64,000 bases of DNA from Heterotrichella gracilis. Taxonomy: Eukaryota > Sar > Xanthophyceae > Tribonematales > Xanthonemataceae. The notes under the pieces are model-generated. The model did not search any database. It saw only the letters and a list, made by a program, of their open reading frames with translations, and was not told where the DNA came from. The position numbers were made by a program, and so were the translations under genes. How positions within the stretch are numbered: position 1 is the first letter of the stretch; the number at the start of each line of letters is the position of its first letter. Below are positions 41,067-53,100 of the stretch, one piece after another. The stretch spans positions 186,001 through 250,000 of the forward strand of contig JAULBX010016637.1 of assembly GCA_032358255.1 (NCBI GenBank). Reading direction: 5' to 3'.

Positions 41067-44000
41067 GCATGGCGCCGCTACAAGCTGCGCAAGCGCACCG
41101 CCACAGCCATACCTGTGGCAGAGGAGGCCTACCTGCGCACAGACGTCAGCTGCAGCAGCGAGCAGTGCACGCGCTGCGCCACGGTGCTGCCCTGCCTGGG
41201 CGCGGGCGCCAGCCACTACTTCATCCCCGACCAGGCAGCCCTCACAGCCTTCCTGGAGCTGTTTGAGCTGCCGGAGGTGACCAACTACATCTTGCTCACG
41301 AGTGTGGTGCGCCAGGTAGGGATGCAGGTGTTTTTCATACTCACTGCTGGATGGATGAGGGATGTGGTGCGGGACTCCTTGCCCTTGCATGAACCACTTC
41401 TTGGATAGCCAGCCTAGCATCCACCCAAGTACGGAGCCTTCTTTGCCAGTAAGTGTCGACTTGTACTCATCTGTAAAACCTTTCACGAGCATACGCTCAT
41501 GCATGTTAGCTTCCACGTAGCCGGGTCATGTGTTTGCCCGCAGGTTTTTCGCACCGGCAGCCTGCGCGCCGCCTCCCGCCTGCGCGCCCTCTACACAGAC
41601 AAGCGCCGCCAGTGCTGCCTGTTTGACAATCTGCACTTCAAACCCACAGCGCCCTCGGAGGCGGAAAGGTGCCTGGTGCACTAACATGGATTCCCCTTTT
41701 CATCAGTGCACATTACAAACATCATCTATGACCATCTAAGCAATTCCTGCCAAGCATATGGTACATGACTTGAAGCAATTCGACCTTGCCACATATGGGG
41801 CCGTGTAATAACCAATGGAGATCATCACAATCCAATTTACTATGCATTCTTCCTACCATGCCAAGCATATGGCCATGCTACCCTGCAGGCGGAGTGGCAT
41901 GGATCTGCTGAGGGCTGCTGATTGGTACTCCCAGCACCTGGGCGTTCCAGTCATTGTGGTGTCGGACCAGCTGGCAGCAAAATTTGGCATCCCAGAGTCC
42001 TCACCAGATGCTCCAACAAGGTAGATACCTGCGGACTTGCATTTCGCCAAGAATGCAGCTTCATATTATAATTAAATTCCTTTATTTGGCACCACATAGG
42101 GGGTCATTACGCCCCATCCACGCCAGCTAGCCCACCTTTTCTTTTGAGTATAGAAGGACCCTTGGGAATACAAACAAGGGATTTGTGATGTTGTACTTAT
42201 TACCATTTTTAAGTATTGTTCCTTGTGCGGTAATATGCATGTGATTGAAGTGGTTGGTTACAGGCCAACCAGCAAGCCTGATGCCGCGCAAACCATGCAC
42301 ACCGGTGATGCGCTGCTTGACCAGCTGCTGCTGGAGCTGGGTGGGGAGGAGGAGGAGGCAGTGGGGGGGGCTGGTGGCGGGGAGGAGACGCAGCCGGGCT
42401 ATGTGGAGCTGGAGGTAGGTGGATGGGGCACACTGGAAGGCATTTATTGTTGAAAAATAAACAAAATTTATTTTTTTCCAATTAAATGTATTAAATATGG
42501 ATTGTGCTGGAGGTGGGGCATTGGCTTACATTGGACTGCATTCACTACCTTCCCAGTGAAGGGGATGGAATGGTGGCGGTGGTGGCGGGGGGAGGAACAA
42601 CAGCCAATTGCAAGAGGGCGTGGGGCTAAAACCAACCGCATCGCCAAGGCAACCTCCCGCAAATGACCGATCCCTGGTGTGTGGTCCACAGGGTGTGCGG
42701 GTGATGCCCATGTGGTCATTCGTGGCGCAGCACAACAGCGGCAGCCCAGTGGTGGCACAGCTGTACCAGGCGCTGCTGGATGCCAGGCGGGCAGACCCAG
42801 GTGCCGAGCCGGCGCCTGTGGGTGCGCATGGCTACACTGCCCACATGAGCAGCCACCAGGTGGAGGCGGGCCTGCGCACCGGCACCCTGGTCAAGGTGCG
42901 CATGGGGAAGGGAGGGGAGGGGGGGGGACATGCCGATTGGCCCTCCATGACAGGGCACAAGCCTTGCATTCTGCAACATTGCAGTATCCGGTGTACTATG
43001 ATTCACAGCGTTGGAATGCCCTCGGATCTGTCCAGGGGCATGTGTGCTGCCCCAGCAGATCTTGCGCACTGATCGCGACGGAATGCTTATTCATAGGAAT
43101 AATGATAAGTTGCTATTGCAGGGCTCCATCAGCATGGACAGGAGCGGCCCCAACCAGGGCGTTGTGCAGGTGTCGGGGGGCGGTGACAGCCTGCAGAGCC
43201 GCGTGCTGGTGATGGGCAAGGAGGCGGTCAACAGGGCGCTGCATGGGGATGTGGTGGCAGGTGGGGGTGTGTGGGCAAGGCGATGCAATGAATGCAGGGG
43301 TAAATTGCTTGCACAAAGGGCAGGAGGTGTTGGAGGTGCAGTGGTTTGACGGCAATTCATTAGATGTACAGTGCCTTTGTCATTACCTACAAGCCATGGC
43401 CCCCAATGCATGGCATGGGTCAGCGCACCTTATCCCTGTATGCCATGCGCAAGCTCCTGCAATTGATTATAGGGGTTAAAGAAACATTCATGCGGGTCTT
43501 CCATATCTGCTTTTTTTGGCTTTTGTGTGTTCGTCCGGGGGATTGTTATATGGGGATTTTCTAAATATGTGGTGCACACTTTTGAGTCAAAATCGCTGCG
43601 GTCGTCGGGGTATGAAGACCCGAAACATATTTGTCTTGAGCTAGCACATAAACTGTGCAGTGCATGTGCCAAAGGCTCATACCTTTCTGTAAGGCGGTCC
43701 GTGCCTTGTGCAGTGCGCCTCCTGCCACGCTCCCAGTGGCAGTCTGCTGTGGCGCTGATGACGGGGCGGGAGCAGGGTGGTGACGAGGAGTGGGTGGAGG
43801 AGGGGGGGCAGGATGAGCTGGCGGGTGGCTTTGCTGACCTGTCACTGGCAATGGAAGATGGGGCCAAGGTAGGGACCAGGGATTTTTTGACGATCTTTCT
43901 TGAAAAATGGACACGTGGCACAGGGAACCACCAGCCTTGAGGGTGGCTCTCTGCCACTCTGCCTTAATTAATGCCTTAATTAATGCCATCATGCTTAAAA

Positions 44001-47000
44001 TGAGGTCAGTGGTTTTAAATTATGTGTGCAAGTGAGCCCCCCTCCAGGTGGTGAACAATCCTGCTCACTGTAATTTTCTGGTGTCTGCAGGCCTCTGGTC
44101 GTCCCAGTCCCCAGGGCCCGCTGGTCCCCACTGGCGAGGTTGTGGCGGTGGTCCAGCGCGCCTCGCAGGAGGTTGTTGCCTGCTTCTCCCAGGAGGATGA
44201 CACGGCGCTGCTGGCAAAGAGCGAGGGGTCACGCCAGGTGGATGTGCACAGGAATAAATGAAATGCAACAATTGAATAAAAGCATATGTTTTAACTTTCT
44301 GTTATATGAGGGTGCATGTGCACAGCATGCCTTCAATTGTTGCTTGAATGAAGACAACAAGATGCTGTGAATGCATTGGTCACAAAGGCATATCAAATTG
44401 AGGTTTAGGATTAGGGCTCAGCCTGGCTTGCACCAAAGAAAGAGCCAACCCAAATTTTTGACATGGTCCATGGCCACTGAATTACCGGCAAGGTTCTGTA
44501 TTCCTCATCCAACCCCCAAATCATGGTCGCACAGCATGCACCATGGCACCCCATCATGATAGCGTCTTCACACCCTCTCCCCTTTTGCAGGAATCGCTCC
44601 TGTGCATCCCCCTTGACCGCCGCATCCCCAAGGTGCGCATCCGCACCCGCCAGGCGGCGACACTGGCGGGTCAGCGCCTGGTGCTGCGTGTGGATGACTG
44701 GCCGCGCACCTCCATGTACCCCGAGGGCCACGTGGTCAAGTTGCTGGGGGCTATCAACGACCTCAGGTGGGTACAGAGCGGAGCGCAGCTGATATACCAT
44801 GAGCAGCGCAGGATGTGTAGGATTGGATTGACTTTCAGCAAAGTTGGCCTCTCTTTAAGAGATAAGCGCACCTCATTTCGAAGCCAGTAAGCAAATCAGT
44901 GTCATTGGGGTCTGTGCTTAGAACCCTCGCTGCTTTTGTGATGTGGTTGGTCAAGACGCAGCTGGTAGGACTCAAGGCCACGCTTCGATGATGCCATGCA
45001 ACATGTATGCTCCTCCACACCCATACCCGACTTGGCACCCGCCGCAGGGCTGAATCTGATGCCATTCTGGTCAAGAACAACATCCGCTGGCAGCCGTTTG
45101 CAGCCGGCGCCCTGGCCGAGCTTCCAGACGTGCCTGACCCCGCCATGTGGCAGGTGCCGAAGGAGGAGGTGGCGGTGCGGAGGGATCTGCGGGGCTCGGA
45201 GTACTTCATATGCAGCATTGACCCGCCAGGTGGGGCAAACCGTGAACTTGCCATGTTTTGGTGGGGTTTGTGTGACTGCGTGAGTGGCCAGACAAGCAAT
45301 GTTCCATGCTGGCATTTCTGTATTTGTTGGGGCAGTGGTGTCACTGGCAGGTGTACGATTGATAGCAAGGGGGTTGACGGCAGGCGGCTGGTTGTTGCAA
45401 CCCTCACGCACTGTGTCATGTGTTTGCATCTTATCTTACCTGATCGGTGCTGGGTTCATTGCCAGGCTGCACTGACGTTGACGATGCGCTGAGCGTGCGC
45501 CAGCTGGCAGGTGGCAGGTGGGAGGTGGGCGTGCACATTGCAGACGTCACCTACTTTGTCAAGCAGGTGTGTATTTCCTCGTCACAAGCCTCAATTTGTT
45601 AACACGCCATGTGCAACGTCAACACCACTGGGAACCCCTGCTTGGCCCATTGCAAATGCAGGCCCTGGTCGCATTTAGTGCTCAGCAGCACCCAGCTGGC
45701 ACATTGCACAAACCATGGCACACTCTCAAATGACCTCATTCAGCCTGCAAGTCACAGGATACCTCCCACCGCTTAAACTAGTAAAAAAAAAGTGTGCTCA
45801 TCGTGACATCCTGAGTTACAATTTGTAACACACATACGGTACCCAACAGGGCCCCCAGCGCAGGCTTATGCCATTTCATTTTATGTCGCAATGATGTGCA
45901 GGGGGGGCTATTGGATGCGGAGGCCAGGGAGCGCGGCACTACAGTGTACCTCCAGGATAGGCGCCTGGACATGCTGCCCGGCCTGCTGAGTGAGCACCTG
46001 TGCTCGCTGCGGGCGCAGGCGGACCGGTGCGCGGTGAGCGTGCTGTGGGAGCTGGACCAGCAGCTGGAGGTGCAGGGGGTGTGGTTTGGGCGCACACTCA
46101 TCAGGTGAGGGGCTGTAGGGTTTAATATGCACGACCTGCTTTTTCTGCAGGCACTGCGGCGTTGGTTCGGTGTGTGGTGGACCCAGGGTGTCATGCAGGG
46201 CTGAGGAATGGTAGTGAGCCATGGGTTGGATGATAGCCAGAAGAGGAAGGGCTCACTCTTGGGTAGTAGTGGGTTGTACACACTGACAACGCTGGCCTAT
46301 CTCGATCAGATGCAGGAGTCATCAACCCATTCTTCACCAGGTAATACATGCAAGGCAAATGCACTTATCCCTTCCTTTGGTTTTTCATAATCGCAGCAAA
46401 CTTCTGTGTATGTCAACACCAGTCAGCATTAACAGCGCACCCCTTGCCCCCCACCAGGTCTCGGTACCAGCTGGAGTACCAGCAGGCGCAGGATGTGCTG
46501 GATGACCTACCGTCGCGCCCCGGCCATGCCATACCGCATCACGACAGACCGCTGCTACGCACCAAGCTGCAGCTGCTGGCCACCCTCACAGACAAGCTGC
46601 GCAAGCAGCGCCTGGTGGTACGCGTGCATGCCGCACCCAGCTATGAATAGCCAGTGAGCATGGTTTCAAAGTGGGGCATTTGGGTTTTGGGTATTCCCAA
46701 ACCTGCTATGTGGGTTTGCGATCCACATTTTCCTCATTCATATTTATTCTTTCTTAATTTCTGATGTTCTTTCCTTTTTTCCTCTACTCATTCACAAAAT
46801 CTTATTCTTTTGTTTCCTGCAGGATGGTGCATTGGAGCTGACCAGTGCAGAGCTGCGGTTTGAGACCAGCGCTGAGGGGCAGGTGGTGGGGGTGGCGTCC
46901 AAGCAGGAGCTGCCCATGATGGGCATTGTCGCGGAGATGATGATCTTTGCGAACGGTGCTGTTGCCAAGCGGGTGGTGGACACGTTTGCCAATGCTGCGC

Positions 47001-49763
47001 TGCTGAGGCGACACCCACCGCCTCGGCTCGAAGGCTTTGAAGAGGTGCGCTGGTTGGAACTGTGACATGTGAACCATAAACCCTTATTGTTTATAATGTT
47101 ACTTTAAACCCTAAAACATGTGACAAATGAGGGGCGTGGACGCCACTTCCATTGCAACCCGTGATTTGATATAGAGATATGACTGAAGTGGGAGTGATTG
47201 AGTTGATGATCAATGCACATCAACGGTCATGAAGACTTCTGATAGGGGATCGGCTCCATTGCCCGTACCATGCAGGGAACATTCTACCGCATGGCGCACG
47301 GCCTCTAATGACCCCAGGGACCTGTGCACAGCTATTGGTCTCAGACTGACCCATGCCTGCCACAGATGTCGACTGACCACCACATAGTGCAGGCATGTTG
47401 CTCTCACGTGTGCGTGTGTGACTCCCTGCAGGTGGCCTCCTTGTGCCAGGCTGTGGGAGTGCAGCTGGACCCGTCAAACAACCGATCCCTGGCCAAGTCC
47501 TTGTCAGCAGCATGCGCTGCGGCGCACAACCCTGCTGTGGTGCTGCTGCTCAAGTCTCTTGCAACACGCGCCATGTCAGAAGCCCATTACTTCTGCAGCG
47601 GTGAGTACGAACGCACCATTATTGTTGATGGATGCGGAGCTTTGTATGGTATCACCAGATCGCGATCCAATGTTTGCTTTTCATAGGCTACACTTGCACA
47701 ACGTTGTGGGCTACCACCAGATAAATGCTGCATGGCGGACATTTTGTGGACTGTCCATTGTCACATGCCATCGGTGCATGCACATTGGAACATATGGCGT
47801 CTGCCTTGTGCAGGGGATGCGACGCAGTATGGTGGGGGACTGGGACACTACGGGCTGGGACTGATGTTCTACACCCACTTCACCTCCCCCATCAGGCGCT
47901 ATGCAGATGTGGTGGTGCACAGGCAGCTGCTGGCAGCGGTTGCAGACAACCCTGCCCCATTGCGGCAGTCTGAAGTCTCCAGCGCAGCTACCATCATGAA
48001 CCAAAGGCACAGGCAGTCCAAGCATGCCCAAAAGGAGTGCTCGGAGTTGTACTTGCTGCTGCTGCTGCACAGGTATGTTCTTCATGTCGGTCCTTTGGTG
48101 TTTTGTGCAAGTACTGAAGGTACCCCCCAAGATCAGCGGATTACTTAGTAAGCGCCAGGGTGTACGTTTTTGGCGACCGCTGCATGTGCACGTTGTCTGT
48201 GTAGTTGTTGTATCAATGCATTTGCATAAGTAGCCTATGATGTTCTGCATTGGGTTCTTTACTTGAGTCATGCTTAACTTGGGCACATGGTTGCAGTGAG
48301 CCTCATGTGGAGGAGGCATTGGTGTACGCAGTCCAGGACAACGGCCTCCAGCTGTTTGTACCGAAGTACCAGATGCAAGGGAAGGCGCTGCTGAAGGACA
48401 GGCAGGGCATGGTACGGCCACCAGCCTCCAGCGCAAAAGATGAAGACCCGCGGGATCCTTACGTCATCAGCCAGCGACGAGCACTGCAGCTTGTGACAGG
48501 TAAGCACTTGCTACATTCCGGCAAATGAACACGGCTCATGTACAAAGTATGTGTGAATGTTCCATATAAATGGAACTGTTCCAGCCTTCAAGAAATTCAT
48601 TGCAGCACAAAATTAGAAAATTGTTTGAAAAAGCTCGTGAATTAGCTCCTTGCAGTATTTCTATCTACAGTTGATACATGAGGCCAGGTGCTTACACTAT
48701 TTCACTATGTTGCAGGCGATGGCTTTGCCGTGATCATCAATTCAGAGGACGGCACGCAGGTGGCTCAATACGAGACCATGCAGCAGGTGTGGGTGCAGTT
48801 GCAGGCGGAAAGCTCGCGAGCACATGGGCCCAAGCTGCAGATCAGATTGCTGGCAGGTTCCCATCCCGCTGTGCAGCGGCATTTGACAGGACTGGCTGGT
48901 GCCGAGGGCGGCGCTGCAAGCGATTTTGATGCGCAGGCTATGGTGCAACGTACGCTGCGCAGTGACTGTGCACACAATGGCGTGCGACAGACATGCATTT
49001 GCTGACCTGCTTTGATTGATCATACAATTGGGTGTGCAAGTGGCATAGATGGGTGTGCACAGTGTGTTGAAAGCTGGAGTGATGCATTGCTGACGGCCTG
49101 CATCACGCCGTACAGGGCAAGTCCAGGCGCCATCGGTTGGTGCGCACAGGCAGGTGCAGCAGGTGAAGCGCAAGCGCAACCAGTGCACACTTGGCATTGC
49201 GGAGCTGCTCAACAGCCTCACCCACCAGTTCAACCAGCAAGTACTGACAGGCATGACTGAGGCACAACCATCAGGCGGTTTTGTCCCTGAGGAGGCTTCC
49301 CCAGGGGTCAGCCAGCTTGCAAGTTGTGGCGTGCTTGCAGCGGATTTGGTGTCGATGGTACAGCCCGGCCAGAGCAATGGGCCGTCCATACTTGCTGCGG
49401 TGTTGTCGCAGCAGTGGCATCAGTTCATGCAGGTGAGCTGCGGAGGTTGCAGTGACACTCGATTTAAAACTCACAGATCTGCTTAATTCCACTTTCTGCA
49501 CTGCCTCCAGGGAACGCCTGCTGGTTGCCGCGTTGAGTTGCGCGTGCGGGTACATGCACACAGTGGCTGAATTGACCCTACCTTTCACTGAAAGTTTCAA
49601 TGCCTTGCTTTGTTGTGTGCAGTTTGAGGCAAGGTGCCAGGCCTACAAGCTCCGTGCTGCTGCCACGTCACCACAGAGCACAGCCATGGCCAGGCGGGTA
49701 GCCAAAGTGCATGACATGGAATCAAGGCGACAGGCGCCGGGGTCCTTGCAGATTGGCATTTGA
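41067..49763 (+). CDS. DIS3L: DIS3-like (DIS3L1-type) exosome exoribonuclease, 5' incomplete
   Basis: A 3'-5' RNase II/RNB exonuclease of the exosome. Exons: 41067-41315, 41544-41668, 41889-42020, 42264-42414, 42692-42895, 43122-43260, 43714-43868, 44091-44237, 44591-44766, 45048-45229, 45466-45566, 45902-46104, 46458-46617, 46823-47044, 47432-47600, 47814-48072, 48297-48499, 48716-48942, and possibly 49154-49432 and 49623-49763. Order: [11 protein letters not shown] with CSSEQCTRC (CR3-like), a PIN-like domain ([20 protein letters not shown]), two cold-shock domains ([24 protein letters not shown]), the RNB domain with [17 protein letters not shown] (catalytic aspartates), [20 protein letters not shown], and a C-terminal S1 domain ([14 protein letters not shown]). 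The PIN lacks the LDTN motif of DIS3 and resembles human DIS3L (HYVIPDW), so endonuclease activity is unlikely while RNB should be active. The first exon is not found. The last two exons (140 aa) use a weak donor at 48943 and may be another gene; without them a stop lies at 49005. Confidence 0.88.
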
Positions 49764-50145
49764 GCTCGGGCATTGGGAGTTTTGATTGCATTGTATTGGC
49801 TGGCTGTATACATACAATAGACCATTTGCTGCTGGTATTCAGAGTACAAAACATAGAGTGGAATACGGCAGGGTCTGGCTTGTTACCTTCTTGTTAAATA
49901 TTCGTCATTTTTGCTATCCTACATTGTTGTCAAACTTTCATTATTATCATAGTCAGCTGACAATAGCGCTCAACCGTCCGCACTACTACTATATTGATTG
50001 CCATTCTAGCCTGTCACATTTAGTGAATTGTGGGCAGAAGTAGTACCCATTCTGAACGTACCATGGTCTGAAAACATGGTAAAAGTATCATATTTACACT
50101 TCATGTTGCTTATAGTCATAAAGTCTTAATCAACTTGTCTGGCTA
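49764..50145. other. Convergent 3' intergenic region
   Basis: About 380 bp, AT-richer than its surroundings, between the DIS3L-like gene (+) and the PPR-SMR gene (-). Nothing coding seen. Confidence 0.5.
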
Positions 50146-53100
50146 TCACTTTCTTAAATAAGAGCACCCACCCGTCATTATCCATTTGTAAAACAGCGAA
50201 GTCTGTATGGCAAACCGACCCGCGTTAAACCCAGGCGTGCTGTAAGGCACTGGCCTCCCAAAACCCCCATCCAACAGCTCCTGCACACTCTCCCGAAGTG
50301 GTGATATGCCAGTCTCCTGGCTACGCTTACCCCACCCTGCACGAGACACAAGTTTGTGTTCATTGTGCAAAAGAGACGATTGCATTTTCTGAAAGGGGGT
50401 CAAAGAACTGCAACAGCATAAGCCAACATACATAGCATCAGGCAATGCATTCAATCATTGTTTGTGCATCAGCCCAAGACATTCCGCACAGGTGGGCTGA
50501 AGTTGCACACCAGTCACAACCCTAATCAACCCTATACCACTTCTTGATCAAGCCCACATTTAGGGATGAAGCACTAGGTCAAGCTGCTGCCAATGTTTTC
50601 TTGTACTACAGATTACTTCCATGCAAGCCCTAATTCTTTCCCACCAGTCGCGCACCTGTGATGATGTAGATGACCTTGCTATCCTCTGGGATGTACTGCC
50701 CCTTCAGCGCCATGCGCTTGAGGTGGCCAAAGAATGACAGCAGCACAGCATGGGCGGTGACGGGAGACAGGTAGTGCAAGTCAACGCAGTGAGACCTGGC
50801 AGAGGCCATAAGAAAAGTTGTACAATAAAAGAAATAGGGCAAAAATGCAAACAAAATAAATATGCCAATTCTGGAGGGAAAATCATCACATTAAACATTC
50901 TTGATCCCATATCTAACTTGGGAAGGATCAAGGATATTTGATGTGATGATGTTTTGCTATCAAGGATTAGACAACACTGTATCTCGCCCCCAGCATTCGG
51001 GCGCTGCTTGAGGATGAGCCAGGCGAGTGAGAGCCAGCCTCAAAAGAGGACAACAACAAATAACAACCATAAAGTGCAATTCCCTCGCCCATCCCCACCT
51101 TGCATTGTTCAGGTCCCGAGAGAAGTTCTTGAACAACCCGGCAGCGCACGCCTCCTCGTATGTGGCCAATGCCTCGTCCACTTTGTTGACGTGCATGTAG
51201 GCATCAACCATCACCCTGGGCAAACAAGAGATGTGTGGTCAGGAGATGGCACCGATGAGGATCATCCAATTCGCAACTGCAATTACATGTGTGCCACGCC
51301 CCTCCATGTTTTTCACCAGCCAGAATTTTTATCAGCCACATCAGCTCTGCTATTTATTATTAAAAACTCCTTTTACACTACTTTTGCAGACAACTTTACC
51401 ACCATGATGACTCAAACTACCACAATGCACTATTTGTCCCATGGCATGACTGCGCCTGGCATGACTGCGCCTCTCCCCCACATCCCCACCCACCTGTAGC
51501 TGTGCTCGTTTGGCTCCACCCCCGACGCACGCATGTGCCTCCACAGGTGCAGCACCGGCTCGAGCTCGTGCCTCTTCTCGTAGCAGGTCATGAGGGAGGT
51601 GTAGGCAACAACGCTCACCTGCAGGCACAGCACAATGCTTAGTGAGCTAGTTAGCTACTTCATTAGGTTGTTAATCGATTGCTGATTAGTTGTCATTTCA
51701 GCAGGACAGCAGTCAGCTTCACCAGCATGCGCCACTCAACTCTGTAGAGCATTGGCTCTCCTGCACCCAGCGGCCCAGCAAATGCAACATGGTTGCACAA
51801 TTCAATGTGCAATCAAACATGGTGGAGCAGCTTGACGAGTTACAATACTACTTGAAGGTGTTGTGTTTAGCTCGACAATCCGACCACGGCTGTTATACCC
51901 TTACATGTTGTCCCAGCTCGATGATCCGATCGAACATGGTGTTTGCCAGGTCCAGGTGGCCGGAGCGCGAGTAGAGGGTCATGAGGGCGCACAGGGTCTG
52001 CGCAGTGGGCTCGACGTGGTGCGCGTGCATCAGCTCCAGCACCTCTCCAACCCTAGCAAGGGGGTTTCACTTTATCAGTGACAACGTATGCAAGCAAGTA
52101 CCACCTTGGAAACAAATCAATGCATTGGGGGCAATGTGGTGTGCGCGCATCAGTTCCAGCGCCTCTCCTAGGAAAGGGGGTTTGTTGTAAGGGGGGGGAA
52201 AGACGCAGGTGCATTGGTTCAGTACAGGCACTGGGCTGGGCATGGTCCGCGTGCATCAGCAGCAGCAACCCTAGCAAGGGGTTTTGCCACAAAATTCTAG
52301 CTCAACAACTTGCTACCTGTCATACTGTTGGCTCTCTGTGCACGCCACCACCAGTGCCGATGAGTGGTGGTTGTCTAGGATGACACCCTGAGCCACCAGT
52401 TGATGTGCGTATCTTAGCGCTGCGTCCACGTCCCCCTCCATCCCGCACGCGTGCATGACGATGCCGTAGTGGAACTGGGTGGGGGCGGGCAGCAGGTCGA
52501 AGAAGCGCTTGGCCCTGCAAAAAGAAATTTATTACATTATTATAACTGAATTGACTAAGATAATGCTGAAGTATGCACTGTAGAAGATGGTGTACTGCCC
52601 ACAGAACCATTTTCCTCGACTACCAACCAGGACAAGAATAGGATACGGGTTTTTAGAATGGGGAGCAGCATTTTCCCTCCAAATATCCTCAAGTCCTGTA
52701 GCCGAGGGGCTTTGAAGATAGCCCTTAGCGTCTGCCTCTCTACCATACACACCCAAAGCCTAAATCCTCAAACCCCAAACCCCCACTCACAGTTCCAGCG
52801 GCCCCCCGCGCCTGAGTGCCATGAGTATGGTGCTCAGCGTCTGCCCGTTCAGCTCACGCAGCAGCTCGGAGCGCCCCACACCCATCAGCACCTGCTCAAG
52901 CTGAGGCCACTCCCCTGCCTGCACAAAGGAAGGGAGAAAAGGGAGGAATGAGAAATTAGGAGGGAGGTGGGGAAGGAAGGGGCAAAGGGAGGAATGTCAG
53001 GAAGGAGGTGACAAAACAGGTGGAACACACAGGGTAGGCCACAGGAGGCCAGGTAGCAGGTGGAACCCACGGGGTATGCAATTGGTTCCGCAAACTTAGC

